NCBI RefSeq assembly: GCF_014493765.1
Contig: NZ_JACTVJ010000002.1
Span: 243,338-307,337 of the forward strand
Direction: 5' to 3'
Length of the DNA: 64,000 bases
DNA from: Streptomyces polyasparticus
GTDB taxonomy: Bacteria > Actinomycetota > Actinomycetes > Streptomycetales > Streptomycetaceae
Below, in pieces: positions 52,269 through 61,541 of this stretch. The position numbers were made by a program, and so were the translations under genes. The notes beneath the pieces are model-generated. The model was not told the DNA's origin and did no database searches. It saw only the letters and a program-made list of their open reading frames with translations. Within the stretch, counting starts at the first letter, position 1, and every line of letters starts with the position of its first letter.

Positions 52269-52472
52269 ATGCAGGCCACCGCGTACACGTACGACTCCGA
52301 GACCCGCAGCGGCAGTGTCCTCCTCGACGACGGCACCCCCCTCGACTTCCCCGCAGAGGCCTTCGACGCCGGCGGGCTCAGGCTGCTCAGGCCGGGTCAG
52401 CGCGTACGGATCGAGGTCGAGGGCGAAGGCGGGAGCCGGCGGATCACGCTGGTGACTCTGCAGACCTTCTGA
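52269..52472 (+). CDS. Small beta-rich protein, possibly OB-fold, function unknown
   Basis: 67 residues, compact and beta-rich (MQATAYTYDSETRSGSVLLD, LRPGQRVRIEVEGEGGSRRI), with the length and strand pattern of cold-shock-like OB folds but without their RNP motifs. TACGCT lies six bases before the ATG, so it is probably leaderless. Its end overlaps the end of the convergent cofC by 29 bases. Confidence 0.72.
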   Translation: MQATAYTYDSETRSGSVLLDDGTPLDFPAEAFDAGGLRLLRPGQRVRIEVEGEGGSRRITLVTLQTF

Positions 52473-53124
52473 ACATCTCGGCGCTGCGCGGCCCGAGGCC
52501 AAGCCGGTGGGCGGCTTCGAGGTCCTCCCAGGTGTCCACGTCCTGACGGACGCTCTCGACCCCGGCGAGAGCGATCTCGACCGCTCCCGACGCCGTGTGG
52601 CGGGCGCGTGAGGCGCCGCCGAAAGCCGGGGCCAGTTCCGTTCCGGGGGCGGCCGAGAGCAGCGTCGTACCGATTCCGGCGGCATCCGCGAGAAATGCCC
52701 GCGGAAATTGGGCCGCATTGTCGAGTACCGCGGTCAATTCTTCCGGGCGCAGTGCCGGCAGATCGGCGTTGAGGGCCGCAACGGCCGCTTCGGGCCGCAG
52801 GGCCCGCACGGCCCGCTCCCCGTGCCTGAGCGCGGCGTTCAGGCCGGTGGCGGGTTCGTCGCGCACGATCAGGGCGCCGAGCGCCCCGAGTTCCCTTCCG
52901 GCCAGCTCGTCGTCCGTGACGACCACCACATCCCGTACGGCGGGACAGGCCGCCACCGCCGCCACTGTGTCCTGGGCGAACGCCAGGGCCAGCGAAGGGC
53001 GCAAGGGCGTCGTCTCCTGCCGGGCGAACGGCCCCACAAGCCTGCTCTTCGCCCGCGCCAGGGGCTTCAGGGGTATGACCAGGGTCCACGCGAGCGGCGT
53101 GGGCCGGCCGTTGTCGGTGCGCAT
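52444..53124 (-). CDS. cofC: Phosphoenolpyruvate/2-phospholactate guanylyltransferase (CofC/FbiD)
   Basis: 226 residues of the nucleotidyltransferase fold with the CofC start TLVIPLKPLARAKSRLVGPF and central NADLPALRPEEL. It forms the guanylylated precursor of coenzyme F420 from PEP or 2-phospholactate and GTP. ATG 53124 (MRTDNG) was chosen because CAGAAT lies seven bases upstream; ATG 53133 would add three residues. Other F420 genes are not in the window. Its end overlaps the small gene ending at 52472. Confidence 0.9.
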   Translation of the reverse strand: MRTDNGRPTPLAWTLVIPLKPLARAKSRLVGPFARQETTPLRPSLALAFAQDTVAAVAACPAVRDVVVVTDDELAGRELGALGALIVRDEPATGLNAALRHGERAVRALRPEAAVAALNADLPALRPEELTAVLDNAAQFPRAFLADAAGIGTTLLSAAPGTELAPAFGGASRARHTASGAVEIALAGVESVRQDVDTWEDLEAAHRLGLGPRSAEMFRRSAESPA

Positions 53125-53294
53125 CGCGCCCATTCTGGCCCGGGGTCCGCCGGAGCGGGCCCCGAGGGGCCCATGCAGGGGCGGTGCGCTCGGGGACGTG
53201 GGCGTACGGTGTTCTCGACAGACCGGGGACCTGGGGCGACACTTGTGCGGCCGCCCACCCGAGCATGCACAGGTCCGTAGAGGAAGGTGTCCGA

Positions 53295-54053
53295 GTGCCC
53301 CGCCGCAGAATCGGCTTCTGGTACCGCCTTGCGGCGGTCATCGCCAAACCGCCGCTGATTGTTCTCCTGAAGCGGGACTGGCGCGGGATGGAACACATTC
53401 CGGCCGAGGGCGGATTTATCACCGCGGTGAACCACAATTCGCATGTCGACCCATTGGCATACGCGCACTATCAGTACAACACCGGACGTGTGCCGCGTTT
53501 CCTTGCCAAGCACGGGCTTTTCAAGAGTGGTTTTGTCGGCTTGATGATGCGGGAGACCGGACAGATCCCCGTCTACCGCGAGTCCACCGATGCGCTGAGC
53601 GCCTTTCGCGCCGCCATCGACGCCGTCGAGCGCGGGGAATGCGTCGCCTTCTATCCGGAGGGCACGATCACCCGTGACCCGGACCAGTGGCCGATGACCG
53701 CGAAGACCGGCGCCGCCCGGGTCGCGCTGCAGACCAAGTGCCCGGTGATTCCCGTCGCGCAGTGGGGCGCCAACGAACTGCTCCCGCCGTACGCGAAGAA
53801 GCCCGACCTCTTCCCGCGCAAGACCAGCCGTGTGCTCGCCGGTCCGCCGGTGGACCTTTCGGCCTTCTACGACCGGGAGATGACCCCCGAACTCCTGCAG
53901 GAGGCAACGGAGGTCATCATGCGCCACATCACCGCACTGCTCGAGGAGCTGCGCGGCGAGAAGGCCCCCGAGAAGCCGTACGACCCGCGTCTGGCGCGGA
54001 TCGAGCAGCGCCGCAAGCTGGCCGAACGCGAAGGTGAGGGCGAGAAGAAGTGA
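53295..54053 (+). CDS. plsC: 1-acyl-sn-glycerol-3-phosphate acyltransferase
   Basis: 252 residues with the acyltransferase motifs NHNSHVDPL (HX4D), FYPEGTITRD and VIPVAQWGANELL. It makes phosphatidic acid at the membrane. The start is GTG 53295 after GAGGAAGG. The C-terminus is basic (RRKLAEREGEGEKK). Its stop overlaps the gpsA start (GTGA), giving a coupled glycerophospholipid pair. Confidence 0.93.
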   Translation: MPRRRIGFWYRLAAVIAKPPLIVLLKRDWRGMEHIPAEGGFITAVNHNSHVDPLAYAHYQYNTGRVPRFLAKHGLFKSGFVGLMMRETGQIPVYRESTDALSAFRAAIDAVERGECVAFYPEGTITRDPDQWPMTAKTGAARVALQTKCPVIPVAQWGANELLPPYAKKPDLFPRKTSRVLAGPPVDLSAFYDREMTPELLQEATEVIMRHITALLEELRGEKAPEKPYDPRLARIEQRRKLAEREGEGEKK

Positions 54054-55060
54054 GTGCACCGGTGAAGGCGGCCGTTTTCGGTACGGGTTCGTGGGGGACG
54101 GCCTTCGCGATGGTGCTCGCGGACGCGGGCTGCGAGGTGACGCTCTGGGGGCGCAGGCCCGAGCTCGCCGAGGCCATCAACTCCACGCGCAGGAACCCCG
54201 ACTACCTCCCGGACGTCGAACTCCCCGAGCGGGTAAAGGCGACGACGGATGCCGCCGAAGCCGCGGCGGACGCCGACTTCACGGTGCTCGCGGTGCCCTC
54301 GCAGACCCTGCGCGCCAACCTGACGCGGTGGACGCCGGTGCTCGCCCCCGACACCGTTCTCGTCTCGCTGATGAAGGGCGTCGAGCTCGGCACGGCCATG
54401 CGCATGAGCGAGGTCATCGCGGATGTCACCAAGGCACCCGCCGAGCGCATCGCCATCGTCACCGGCCCCAACCTGGCCCGCGAGATCGCCGCACGGCAGC
54501 CCGCGGCAGCGGTCGTGGCCTGCAGCGACGAAGCGGTCGCCAAGCGGCTCCAGGCTGCCTGCCACACCCCGTACTTCCGCCCGTACACCGAAACCGATGT
54601 CGTCGGCTGCGAACTCGGCGGCGCCGTCAAGAACGTGATCGGTCTCGCCGTTGGTATCGCGGACGGCATGGGCCTGGGCGACAACACCAAGGGCTCGCTG
54701 ATCACCCGCGGCCTCGCCGAGACCGCCCGGCTCGGGCTCGCGATGGGCGCCGACCCGCTCACGTTCTCCGGACTCGCGGGTCTGGGCGACCTCGTGGCCA
54801 CCTGCTCCTCGCCGTTGTCGCGCAACCACACCTTCGGTACGAACCTCGGCAAGGGCATGACCCTCGAGGAGACCATCGCGGTCACCAAGCAGACCGCCGA
54901 AGGCGTCAAGTCCTGTGAATCCGTTGCCGATCTGGCCCGGCGGCACGGGGTCGAGATGCCGATCACGGACACCGTCGTGGACATCGTGCACAACGGGAAG
55001 CCGCCGCTGGTCGCCGTCAAGGAACTCATGTCGCGCACCGCGAAGGCCGAGCGCCACTGA
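54050..55060 (+). CDS. gpsA: Glycerol-3-phosphate dehydrogenase (NAD(P)+)
   Basis: 336 residues. It reduces dihydroxyacetone phosphate to sn-glycerol 3-phosphate, the backbone of phospholipids. The Rossmann motif is AAVFGTGSWGTAFAMVLA; ELGGAVKNVIGLAVGIADG holds the catalytic Lys, and GLGDLVATCSSPLSRN is the late signature. It starts at GTG 54050, overlapping plsC, so the product and its acylating partner are co-translated. Confidence 0.96.
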   Translation: MSAPVKAAVFGTGSWGTAFAMVLADAGCEVTLWGRRPELAEAINSTRRNPDYLPDVELPERVKATTDAAEAAADADFTVLAVPSQTLRANLTRWTPVLAPDTVLVSLMKGVELGTAMRMSEVIADVTKAPAERIAIVTGPNLAREIAARQPAAAVVACSDEAVAKRLQAACHTPYFRPYTETDVVGCELGGAVKNVIGLAVGIADGMGLGDNTKGSLITRGLAETARLGLAMGADPLTFSGLAGLGDLVATCSSPLSRNHTFGTNLGKGMTLEETIAVTKQTAEGVKSCESVADLARRHGVEMPITDTVVDIVHNGKPPLVAVKELMSRTAKAERH

Positions 55061-55157
55061 CCTCCATGTCATAGCGGCGTCACGGTCCGTGACACCGGCA
55101 GGGCCTGCGCGCCGGGGCTCCCAGGGGCGCGGTCACGCAAGGTAGTCTCAACGCGAT

Positions 55158-56339
55158 ATGAGCAGCGAGACCTCCTCCCAGAGCCCCGTCCCCGCCTCCT
55201 CCGGTGGGAACGGCGGGAATGTACGCAAGCCGCGTGTGGCCGTCGTGTTCGGCGGACGCAGCTCCGAGCACGGCATCTCGGTCGTCACGGCCGGTGCGGT
55301 CCTGAACGCCATCGACCGCACCAAGTACGACGTGCTGCCGATCGGCATCACCTCGGACGGCCGGTGGATGCTGACCGCCGACGAACCCGAGCGGATGGCC
55401 ATCGCCGACCGCAAGGTGCCGACCGTCGAACAGGTCGCCGAGAACAGCGAGGGCGGCGTCATCCTGCCGGTCGACCCCGCCAACCGCGAGGTCGTCTACA
55501 CCGAGCCGGGCAGCGTGCCCAAGGCGCTCGGCGAGGTCGACGTCGTCTTCCCGATGCTGCACGGTCCGTACGGCGAGGACGGCACCCTCCAAGGACTCCT
55601 CGAGCTCTCCGGAACGCCCTACGTGGGCTCCGGCGTCCTGGCCTCCGCGGTCGGCCAGGACAAGGAGTACATGAAGCGCGTCTTCACCTCCTTCGGCCTG
55701 CCCGTCGGCCCGTACCTGGTGATCCGCCCGCGCGAGTGGGAGCACGACAGGGCCGACGCCCGTCAGAAGATCGCCGAGTTCGCCGGTGAGCACGGCTGGC
55801 CGCTCTTCATCAAGCCGGCCCGCGCGGGCTCCTCCTTCGGCATCACCAAGGTCGACTCCTTCGACGGCCTGGACGAGGCCATCGAGGAGGCCCGGCGCCA
55901 CGACCCGAAGTTCCTCGTCGAGGCGCTGCTTCGCGGGCGCGAGATCGAGTGCGGCGTCCTGGAGTTCGAGGACGGCCCGCGCGCCAGCGTGCCCGCGGAG
56001 ATCCCGCCGGTCACCGACCACGAGTTCTACGACTTCGAGGCCAAGTACATCGACTCGGCCTCCGGCCTCGTGCCGGCGCCGCTGACCCCCGAGCAGACCG
56101 CCGAGGTGCAGCGCCTCGCGGTCGCGGCCTTCGACGCGGCCAGCTGCGAGGGCCTCGTGCGCGCGGACTTCTTCCTCACCGAGGACGGCGAGTTCGTGAT
56201 CAACGAGATCAACACGATGCCCGGCTTCACGCCCATCTCCATGTACCCGCGCATGTGGCAGGAGAGCGGCGTCTCGTACCCGGAGCTGGTGGACCGCCTG
56301 GTGCAGGCGGCGCTGCGGCGCTCCACCGGGCTGCGCTAG
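55158..56339 (+). CDS. ddlA: D-alanine-D-alanine ligase
   Basis: 393 residues of the ATP-grasp type. It makes D-Ala-D-Ala for peptidoglycan. Family segments are VAVVFGGRSSEHGISVVTAG, PMLHGPYGEDGTLQGLLEL, and the metal site FVINEINTMPGFTPISMYP. A 19-residue Ser/Pro-rich start precedes the fold. ATG 55158 has only AAGG upstream and TAGTCT nine bases before it. It ends at a strong terminator. Confidence 0.95.
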   Translation: MSSETSSQSPVPASSGGNGGNVRKPRVAVVFGGRSSEHGISVVTAGAVLNAIDRTKYDVLPIGITSDGRWMLTADEPERMAIADRKVPTVEQVAENSEGGVILPVDPANREVVYTEPGSVPKALGEVDVVFPMLHGPYGEDGTLQGLLELSGTPYVGSGVLASAVGQDKEYMKRVFTSFGLPVGPYLVIRPREWEHDRADARQKIAEFAGEHGWPLFIKPARAGSSFGITKVDSFDGLDEAIEEARRHDPKFLVEALLRGREIECGVLEFEDGPRASVPAEIPPVTDHEFYDFEAKYIDSASGLVPAPLTPEQTAEVQRLAVAAFDAASCEGLVRADFFLTEDGEFVINEINTMPGFTPISMYPRMWQESGVSYPELVDRLVQAALRRSTGLR

Positions 56340-56359
56340 CCGTCACGCACGCCCCACAC

Positions 56360-56398
56360 GAAAGCCGGGCTCCGCACATGGTGCGGAGCCCGGCTTTC
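56360..56398. terminator. Terminator between ddlA and the DUF3515 gene
   Basis: GAAAGCCGGGCTCCGCAC and GTGCGGAGCCCGGCTTTC form an 18-base perfect stem with a 3-base loop, serving both convergent genes. Confidence 0.9.
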
Positions 56399-56405
56399 TG
56401 TCCTG

Positions 56406-56888
56406 TCAGGTGGCGACGCCTTCGGGCACGGTCTTCTTGACCACGCGCCCGAGGTCCACGAGCGAGCCCGCACCCTGCTTCGCGTGCTCCTTGCTGATGG
56501 TGACCTCGACATAGGCCTCGCGCAGAGCGCTCGTAAACCGGTACGAACCGTCCCCCGGTTCCTCTATGAGCCAGCCGAGGCCGTCCACGGTGGTGGTCGG
56601 CGGGTTCGGCTCCTGCATCTTCGGGGGTTGCGTGACTCCGCAGCGCAGTATGATCGCCGAGCCTCCCCACCCCGCGGTGAACTCCGAGTCCGGCTCGGGA
56701 TCGCTCCGGTCGAGGCCGTCCAGCTGCTCGGGCAGTGCCTCGTGCAGTTTCCGGCAGTGGCCGGACGTCCGGGAGTCGGGGGAGGGAACCGAGACCGTCA
56801 CCGCGTCGTCCGTCCATGAGCAGCCTGTGGCGAACAGCAGTACGCCGAGGGCGGGGAGTGGGACGAGCCGGCGAAGGAAGAAGTTCAC
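56406..56888 (-). CDS. DUF3515-family lipoprotein
   Basis: 160 residues: a lipoprotein signal (ALGVLLFATGC, lipid-bearing Cys23) and a DUF3515 domain (CRKLHEALPEQLDGLDR, WGGSAIILRCGVTQPP). The function is unknown; the family is found in actinobacteria near cell-wall and thiamine genes. The start is GTG 56888; TACGCT lies six bases before it and no Shine-Dalgarno is seen. Confidence 0.88.
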   Translation of the reverse strand: MNFFLRRLVPLPALGVLLFATGCSWTDDAVTVSVPSPDSRTSGHCRKLHEALPEQLDGLDRSDPEPDSEFTAGWGGSAIILRCGVTQPPKMQEPNPPTTTVDGLGWLIEEPGDGSYRFTSALREAYVEVTISKEHAKQGAGSLVDLGRVVKKTVPEGVAT

Positions 56889-56908
56889 CGGCCAAGCGTA
56901 GACGGGGA

Positions 56909-57142
56909 CTACAAGTGCACGACCGGGCAGGTCAGGGTGCGGGTGATGCCGTCCACTTGCTGGACTTTGGCAACCACCATGCGACCGAGGTCGTCCACGG
57001 TGTCCGCCTGCGCGCGGACGATGACATCGTAGGGACCGGTGACGTCCTCGGCCTGGAGCACGCCGGGGATCTTGCCGATGAGTTCGGCGACGGTCGACGC
57101 CTTGCCGACCTCGGTCTGGATCAGGATGTACGCCTGTACCAC
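56909..57142 (-). CDS. Stand-alone Lrp/AsnC ligand-binding (RAM) domain protein
   Basis: 77 residues, a single RAM domain (VQAYILIQTEVGKASTVAEL, AEDVTGPYDVIVRAQADTVD) without the DNA-binding part of Lrp. Such single domains bind amino acids and form rings; their target is unknown. The start is GTG 57142 after GGAGG. It precedes the DUF3515 gene in the same direction and is divergent from thiL. Confidence 0.88.
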   Translation of the reverse strand: MVQAYILIQTEVGKASTVAELIGKIPGVLQAEDVTGPYDVIVRAQADTVDDLGRMVVAKVQQVDGITRTLTCPVVHL

Positions 57143-57390
57143 GGAACCTCCAGGGCGGCCACGAGGATCAACGCGGGGATCGCGGGGATCATGCGGGGGA
57201 AAGGGACGCCACGGTATCGCGTTGCCGCATCCCGCGGGGAGACCCGCGGGGCCGCAGGTACGTATGCCGGGGACGGTGCACCTGTGCGTGCCTCGGGGTG
57301 CGCACACAAGAAGTTGACGTATTCGTTGACGGTACCCGCGGCCGATGGGGCCCGCTACCGCAAGGGCAATGGCGCAGAAAGGGCGATGGG

Positions 57391-58356
57391 ATGAAGGGCA
57401 CCGTGGGGGAGCTCGGCGAGTTCGGGCTCATCAGAGAGCTCACCTCCCGGCTCACGACCACTCCGGCGGTCAGGATCGGGCCCGGCGACGACGCCGCGGT
57501 CGTGTCCGCGCCGGACCGCAGGGTCGTGGCGAGCACCGACATCCTGCTCGAAGGGCGGCACTTCCGCCGCGACTGGTCCACGGCCTACGACGTCGGCCGC
57601 AAGGCGGCCGCGCAGAACCTCGCCGACATCGCCGCGATGGGCGCCGTACCGACCGCGCTCCTGCTCGGACTTGTGGTCCCCGCGGACCTCCCGGTCACGT
57701 GGGCAACGGAGTTGATGGACGGCCTGCGCGACGAATGCCAGGTCGCGGGCGCGGCCGTGGTGGGCGGCGATGTCGTACGCGGTGACACGATCACCGTGTC
57801 GATCACGGCACTTGGCGATCTGCGCAACCACGAACCGGTGACACGCGGCGGCGCACAGCCCGGCGATGTCGTCGCGTACACGGGCTGGCTCGGCTGGTCC
57901 GCCGCAGGCCACGCGGTCCTTTCGCGGGGCTTCCGCTCGCCGCGCGCGTTCGTCGAGGCGCACCGCCGCCCGGAGCCCCCGTACCACGCGGGTCCCGCGG
58001 CGGCCGGGCTCGGGGCGACCGCGATGTCCGACGTGAGCGACGGACTGATCGCCGACCTCGGCCATATCGCCGAGGCCAGCAAGGTCCGTATCGACATCAA
58101 GTCCGGTGCGATGGACGTGCCTTCGCAGATGAACGACATCGGCCAGGCCGTCGGCGTCGACCCGATGCAGTGGGTGCTCAACGGCGGCGAGGACCACGCG
58201 ATCGTGGCCACCTTCCCCGCGGACGTGAAGCTGCCGGCCCGCTGGAAGGTCATCGGCGAGGTGCTCAACCCCTCCGCGCTTCCGCAGGTGACCGTCGACG
58301 GCGCGCCCTGGACGAGCAAGGGCTGGGACCACTTCGGCGGGGACGACGAGTCGTGA
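57391..58356 (+). CDS. thiL: Thiamine-monophosphate kinase
   Basis: 321 residues of the PurM/ThiL fold. It phosphorylates thiamine phosphate to thiamine diphosphate. Family segments are [34 protein letters not shown], and [23 protein letters not shown] 57391 has AAAGGG upstream. Its stop overlaps the thiD start (GTGA), making a coupled thiamine pair. Confidence 0.95.
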   Translation: MKGTVGELGEFGLIRELTSRLTTTPAVRIGPGDDAAVVSAPDRRVVASTDILLEGRHFRRDWSTAYDVGRKAAAQNLADIAAMGAVPTALLLGLVVPADLPVTWATELMDGLRDECQVAGAAVVGGDVVRGDTITVSITALGDLRNHEPVTRGGAQPGDVVAYTGWLGWSAAGHAVLSRGFRSPRAFVEAHRRPEPPYHAGPAAAGLGATAMSDVSDGLIADLGHIAEASKVRIDIKSGAMDVPSQMNDIGQAVGVDPMQWVLNGGEDHAIVATFPADVKLPARWKVIGEVLNPSALPQVTVDGAPWTSKGWDHFGGDDES

Positions 58357-59147
58357 CTCGGCCGCCCTTGGTGCTCACCGTCGCGGGCTCGGACTCCGGC
58401 GGTGGCGCCGGCATCCAGGCCGACCTCAAGACGATGCTCGCGCTCGGTACGCACGGGATGAGCGTGCTCACCGCCGTCACCGCGCAGAACTCCCTGGGCG
58501 TCCAAGGGGTTTGGGAACTTCCGGTCGAAGCGGTACGCGCCCAGTACCGCAGCGTCGTCGACGACATCGGCGTACAGGCCGTGAAGACCGGCATGCTGGC
58601 CTCGCCCGAACTGGTCGAGGCGGTCGCGGAGTTGCTGGCCGGCACGGACGCGCCGGCGGTGGTCGACCCGGTGGGTGTGTCCAAGCACGGCGACTCGCTC
58701 CTCGCGGAGGCGGCGCTCGATTCCGTACGGACGAAGCTGCTGCCGGTCGCCACCGTCGCCACGCCCAACCTGGACGAGGTGGCCCAGCTCACGGGCGTAC
58801 AGGTCCGCGGCGAAGGTGATCTGCGGCGGGCCGCGGCGGCTCTGCTGGAGTTCGGCCCCCGGTGGGCTCTGATCAAGGGCGGCCATCTGACGGGCGAGGC
58901 CGTCGATCTCCTCACGGACGGCTCCGAGGAACTGTGGCTGCGCGCCCCGCGCCACGACAACCGCCACACCCACGGCACCGGCTGCACCCTGGCCAGCGCG
59001 ATCGCGGCGGGTCTGGCGAAGGGGCTGGACGTACCGGAGGCGGTGACGGCCGCCAAGGACTATGTGACGGGGGCGATCGCGGCGGGGTTCGCGCTGGGTG
59101 CGGGTATCGGTCCGGTCGACCATGCGTGGCGGCTGCGCGAAGCGTGA
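58353..59147 (+). CDS. thiD: Hydroxymethylpyrimidine/phosphomethylpyrimidine kinase
   Basis: 264 residues of the ribokinase-like fold. It phosphorylates HMP and HMP phosphate for thiamine synthesis. The start is GTG 58353. Key segments are [32 protein letters not shown] and the anion hole [18 protein letters not shown]. It is coupled to thiL and ends at a 21-base stem terminator. Confidence 0.96.
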   Translation: MTRPPLVLTVAGSDSGGGAGIQADLKTMLALGTHGMSVLTAVTAQNSLGVQGVWELPVEAVRAQYRSVVDDIGVQAVKTGMLASPELVEAVAELLAGTDAPAVVDPVGVSKHGDSLLAEAALDSVRTKLLPVATVATPNLDEVAQLTGVQVRGEGDLRRAAAALLEFGPRWALIKGGHLTGEAVDLLTDGSEELWLRAPRHDNRHTHGTGCTLASAIAAGLAKGLDVPEAVTAAKDYVTGAIAAGFALGAGIGPVDHAWRLREA

Positions 59148-59149
59148 GC

Positions 59150-59197
59150 ATACGTGAAGGGGGCCTGAGCGGGTGCGCTCAGGCCCCCTTCACGTAT
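59150..59197 (+). terminator. Terminator after thiD
   Basis: A 21-base perfect stem (ATACGTGAAGGGGGCCTGAG... and its complement) with a short loop, starting 3 bases after the thiD stop. Confidence 0.92.
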
Positions 59198-59220
59198 CAC
59201 GGAAAGGTGTCACCGAACAG

Positions 59221-59257
59221 CAAGAAGCCGGTCCACCCGAGGTGGACCGGCTTCTTG
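59221..59257 (-). terminator. Terminator after rpmB
   Basis: CAAGAAGCCGGTCCACC and GGTGGACCGGCTTCTTG form a 17-base perfect stem with a 3-base loop, 30 bases after the rpmB stop on the minus strand. Confidence 0.88.
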
Positions 59258-59286
59258 CAGCAACCAGCTAGGTGGCCGCGCTGCGA

Positions 59287-59472
59287 TTAGCGCGAGACCT
59301 TGCCGGCCTTGATGCACGAGGTGCAAGCGTTCACGCGCTTCGGCGTCCCGCCGACCACGGTACGAACGCGCTGGATGTTCGGGTTCCAGCGGCGCGGCGT
59401 ACGGCGGTGCGAGTGCGAGATGTTGTTGCCGAAGCCCGGGCCCTTGCCACAGACGTCGCAGTTGGCAGCCAC
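59287..59472 (-). CDS. rpmB: 50S ribosomal protein L28, zinc-binding form
   Basis: 61 residues. Four cysteines in two CxxC pairs ([15 protein letters not shown] and [11 protein letters not shown]) are those of zinc-containing L28; Streptomyces also has zinc-free paralogues used when zinc is scarce. The Arg-rich middle ([18 protein letters not shown]) is typical. It ends at its own terminator and is divergent from the FakA-like gene. Confidence 0.96.
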   Translation of the reverse strand: MAANCDVCGKGPGFGNNISHSHRRTPRRWNPNIQRVRTVVGGTPKRVNACTSCIKAGKVSR

Positions 59473-59722
59473 GGGTCACTCCAAAGACTTCAGATGCTCT
59501 TACGGTTGAAACCCGGCCATGCCGAGTCGAGTTCCGCGAAGGATCTGAGTGGCACTGCCAGGGAATGGCCCGATTCGAATCGGGCAACCGAAGCAGCATA
59601 CATCGGCTGCGTCGGTACAAGAAAACTACCATGTCCCGCCCGGCCCCAGCTCCGGTCCTTGGTCCTCCTCGGCACCGGGCAGCACTAGTCTGCGAATGAT
59701 CCCGCTGCTCACAGGAGGCACA

Positions 59723-61471
59723 GTGCCGCAGACCCCCGACGCACTCGTGGTGCGCGGCTGGTGCGGACTCGCGCTGGACGCCCTCGGGCGGGCGCGCGAG
59801 GAGATCGACGCCATCAACGTCTATCCCGTGGCCGACGCGGACACGGGCACGAACCTCTATCTGACCGTGGAATCGGCGGCCGGCGCCGTGGAGGCGATCT
59901 TCGCCGCGCACGAGGCGGCCGGTTCTCCCGATGGGCCTTCGCTCGCCGAGGCGGTACGGGCGATGGCGCACGGCGCCCTGATCGGGGCGCGGGGCAATTC
60001 CGGGACGATCCTGGCGCAGCTGCTGCGGGGGATGTCGCAGGTGCTCGCGGGGGAGGGTGACCTTTCTCACGGGGCGTCCGAGACCTCCGGGACTTCCGAG
60101 CCTTCCGGGACCTCCGAGCCTTCCGAGGCGGGAGAAGCATCCGAGGCGCGGGCCCGGCGCCTGAAGGAAGCCCTGCGGCACGCGGCGGCGTCCGGCTACC
60201 AGGCGGTCGCCCACCCCGTGGAAGGCACGGTGCTCTCCGTGGCGACCGCTGCCGCCGAGGCTGCCGGGGAAGCCCCGGACGACTGCTCCGCCGTGGTCAG
60301 GGCCGCGTACGACGGGGCCTGTGCCGCGCTGGAGCGGACGCCGGGACAGCTGGCCGTGCTCGGGCGCGCGGGCGTCGTGGACGCCGGCGGACGCGGCCTG
60401 GTCGCGGTGCTCGGTGCGCTCGTGGAGGCGGTGTCGGGACAGGTGGTCGCCGCGTACGGACCGGTGGACTCCGGCGCTCGCGTGCACGCGGAGGGCGGCC
60501 CGCTCGGGACGCCGGCCGAGGTCTGCGGTCCGGAACCCTCCGGCGGGCCCGCCTTCGAGGTGATCTACCTCCTGGAGGCCGAGGACGACGCACGGGTCGA
60601 ACGCCTGAAGACCCGCCTCGACGCGCTCGGCGACTCCCTGGTCGTGGTCGGCGGCGACGGTCTGTGGAACGTCCATGTCCATGTGGACGACGCGGGTGCC
60701 GCGGTCGAGGCGGGAGTGGAGGCCGGACGCCCGTACCGCATCCGCATCACGCACTTCGGGGCCGAGGACGCGCACAGCGCGGGCTTCGTGGCTCCGCAGC
60801 GCGAGAAGGCGCAGCGCGCGATCGTGGCCGTCGTACCGGGCGAGGGCCTGGCCGGTCTGTACGCGGAAGCCGGCGCCACCACCGTGCTCGCACGCCCGGG
60901 GGAGCCGCCCGCGAGCGGTGAGCTGGTCGAGGCGGTCCGGCGCGCGCACGCGCGTGAGGTGGTGCTGCTTCCCAATGACGCCGATCTGCGGCACACCGCC
61001 GCCGCGGCCGCGGAGCAGGCGCGCACCGAAGGGGTACGGGTGGCCCTGATCCCGACCCGCTCGGCGGTCCAGGGCATCGCGGCGCTCGCCGTGCACGAAC
61101 CCGAGCGGCGCTTCGACGAGGACGTGGTCGCGATGACGGCCGCGGCCGGCGCGACCCGCTACGGCGAACTGGCCGTGGCGGAACGCCAGTCGTGGACCAT
61201 GGCCGGCATCTGCCAGGCCGGGGACATGCTCGGCCTGATCGACGGGGACGTGGCCGTGATCGGCGCGGACCTCACGGTCACCGCCCGTTCCGTCCTCGAC
61301 CGGATGCTGTCCGCGGGCGGCGAGATGGTGACCCTGGTGGTCGGCGACGAGGTCCCCGAGGACGTGGCCGCGACGCTCGAAGAGCACGTACGCGAGGCGT
61401 ATCTCGCGGTGGACACCGTGGTGTACCGCGGCGGGCGGAAGTCGGCATTGCTCCTGATCGGGGTCGAATAG
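59723..61471 (+). CDS. DAK-phosphatase (DhaK/FakA-like) family protein
   Basis: 582 residues. The N-terminal DhaL domain has the nucleotide motif INVYPVADADTGTNLYLT and ALIGARGNSGTILAQLLRG; the middle and C-terminal parts match FakA (fatty-acid kinase catalytic subunit), which works with DegV-type lipid carriers. A low-complexity insert with repeats SGTSEP lies near residues 117-145. The start is GTG 59723 with AGGAGG upstream; an ATG 27 bases earlier is less likely. TAGTCT at 59686 could be its -10 box. recG follows after 70 bases. Confidence 0.88.
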   Translation: MPQTPDALVVRGWCGLALDALGRAREEIDAINVYPVADADTGTNLYLTVESAAGAVEAIFAAHEAAGSPDGPSLAEAVRAMAHGALIGARGNSGTILAQLLRGMSQVLAGEGDLSHGASETSGTSEPSGTSEPSEAGEASEARARRLKEALRHAAASGYQAVAHPVEGTVLSVATAAAEAAGEAPDDCSAVVRAAYDGACAALERTPGQLAVLGRAGVVDAGGRGLVAVLGALVEAVSGQVVAAYGPVDSGARVHAEGGPLGTPAEVCGPEPSGGPAFEVIYLLEAEDDARVERLKTRLDALGDSLVVVGGDGLWNVHVHVDDAGAAVEAGVEAGRPYRIRITHFGAEDAHSAGFVAPQREKAQRAIVAVVPGEGLAGLYAEAGATTVLARPGEPPASGELVEAVRRAHAREVVLLPNDADLRHTAAAAAEQARTEGVRVALIPTRSAVQGIAALAVHEPERRFDEDVVAMTAAAGATRYGELAVAERQSWTMAGICQAGDMLGLIDGDVAVIGADLTVTARSVLDRMLSAGGEMVTLVVGDEVPEDVAATLEEHVREAYLAVDTVVYRGGRKSALLLIGVE

Positions 61472-61541
61472 CCCCGCCGGGCACGGCACCTGGACCGGAG
61501 TTGTCCACAGGTCGCCCCGCCTGTCAGTCCCGTGGTGTGCA

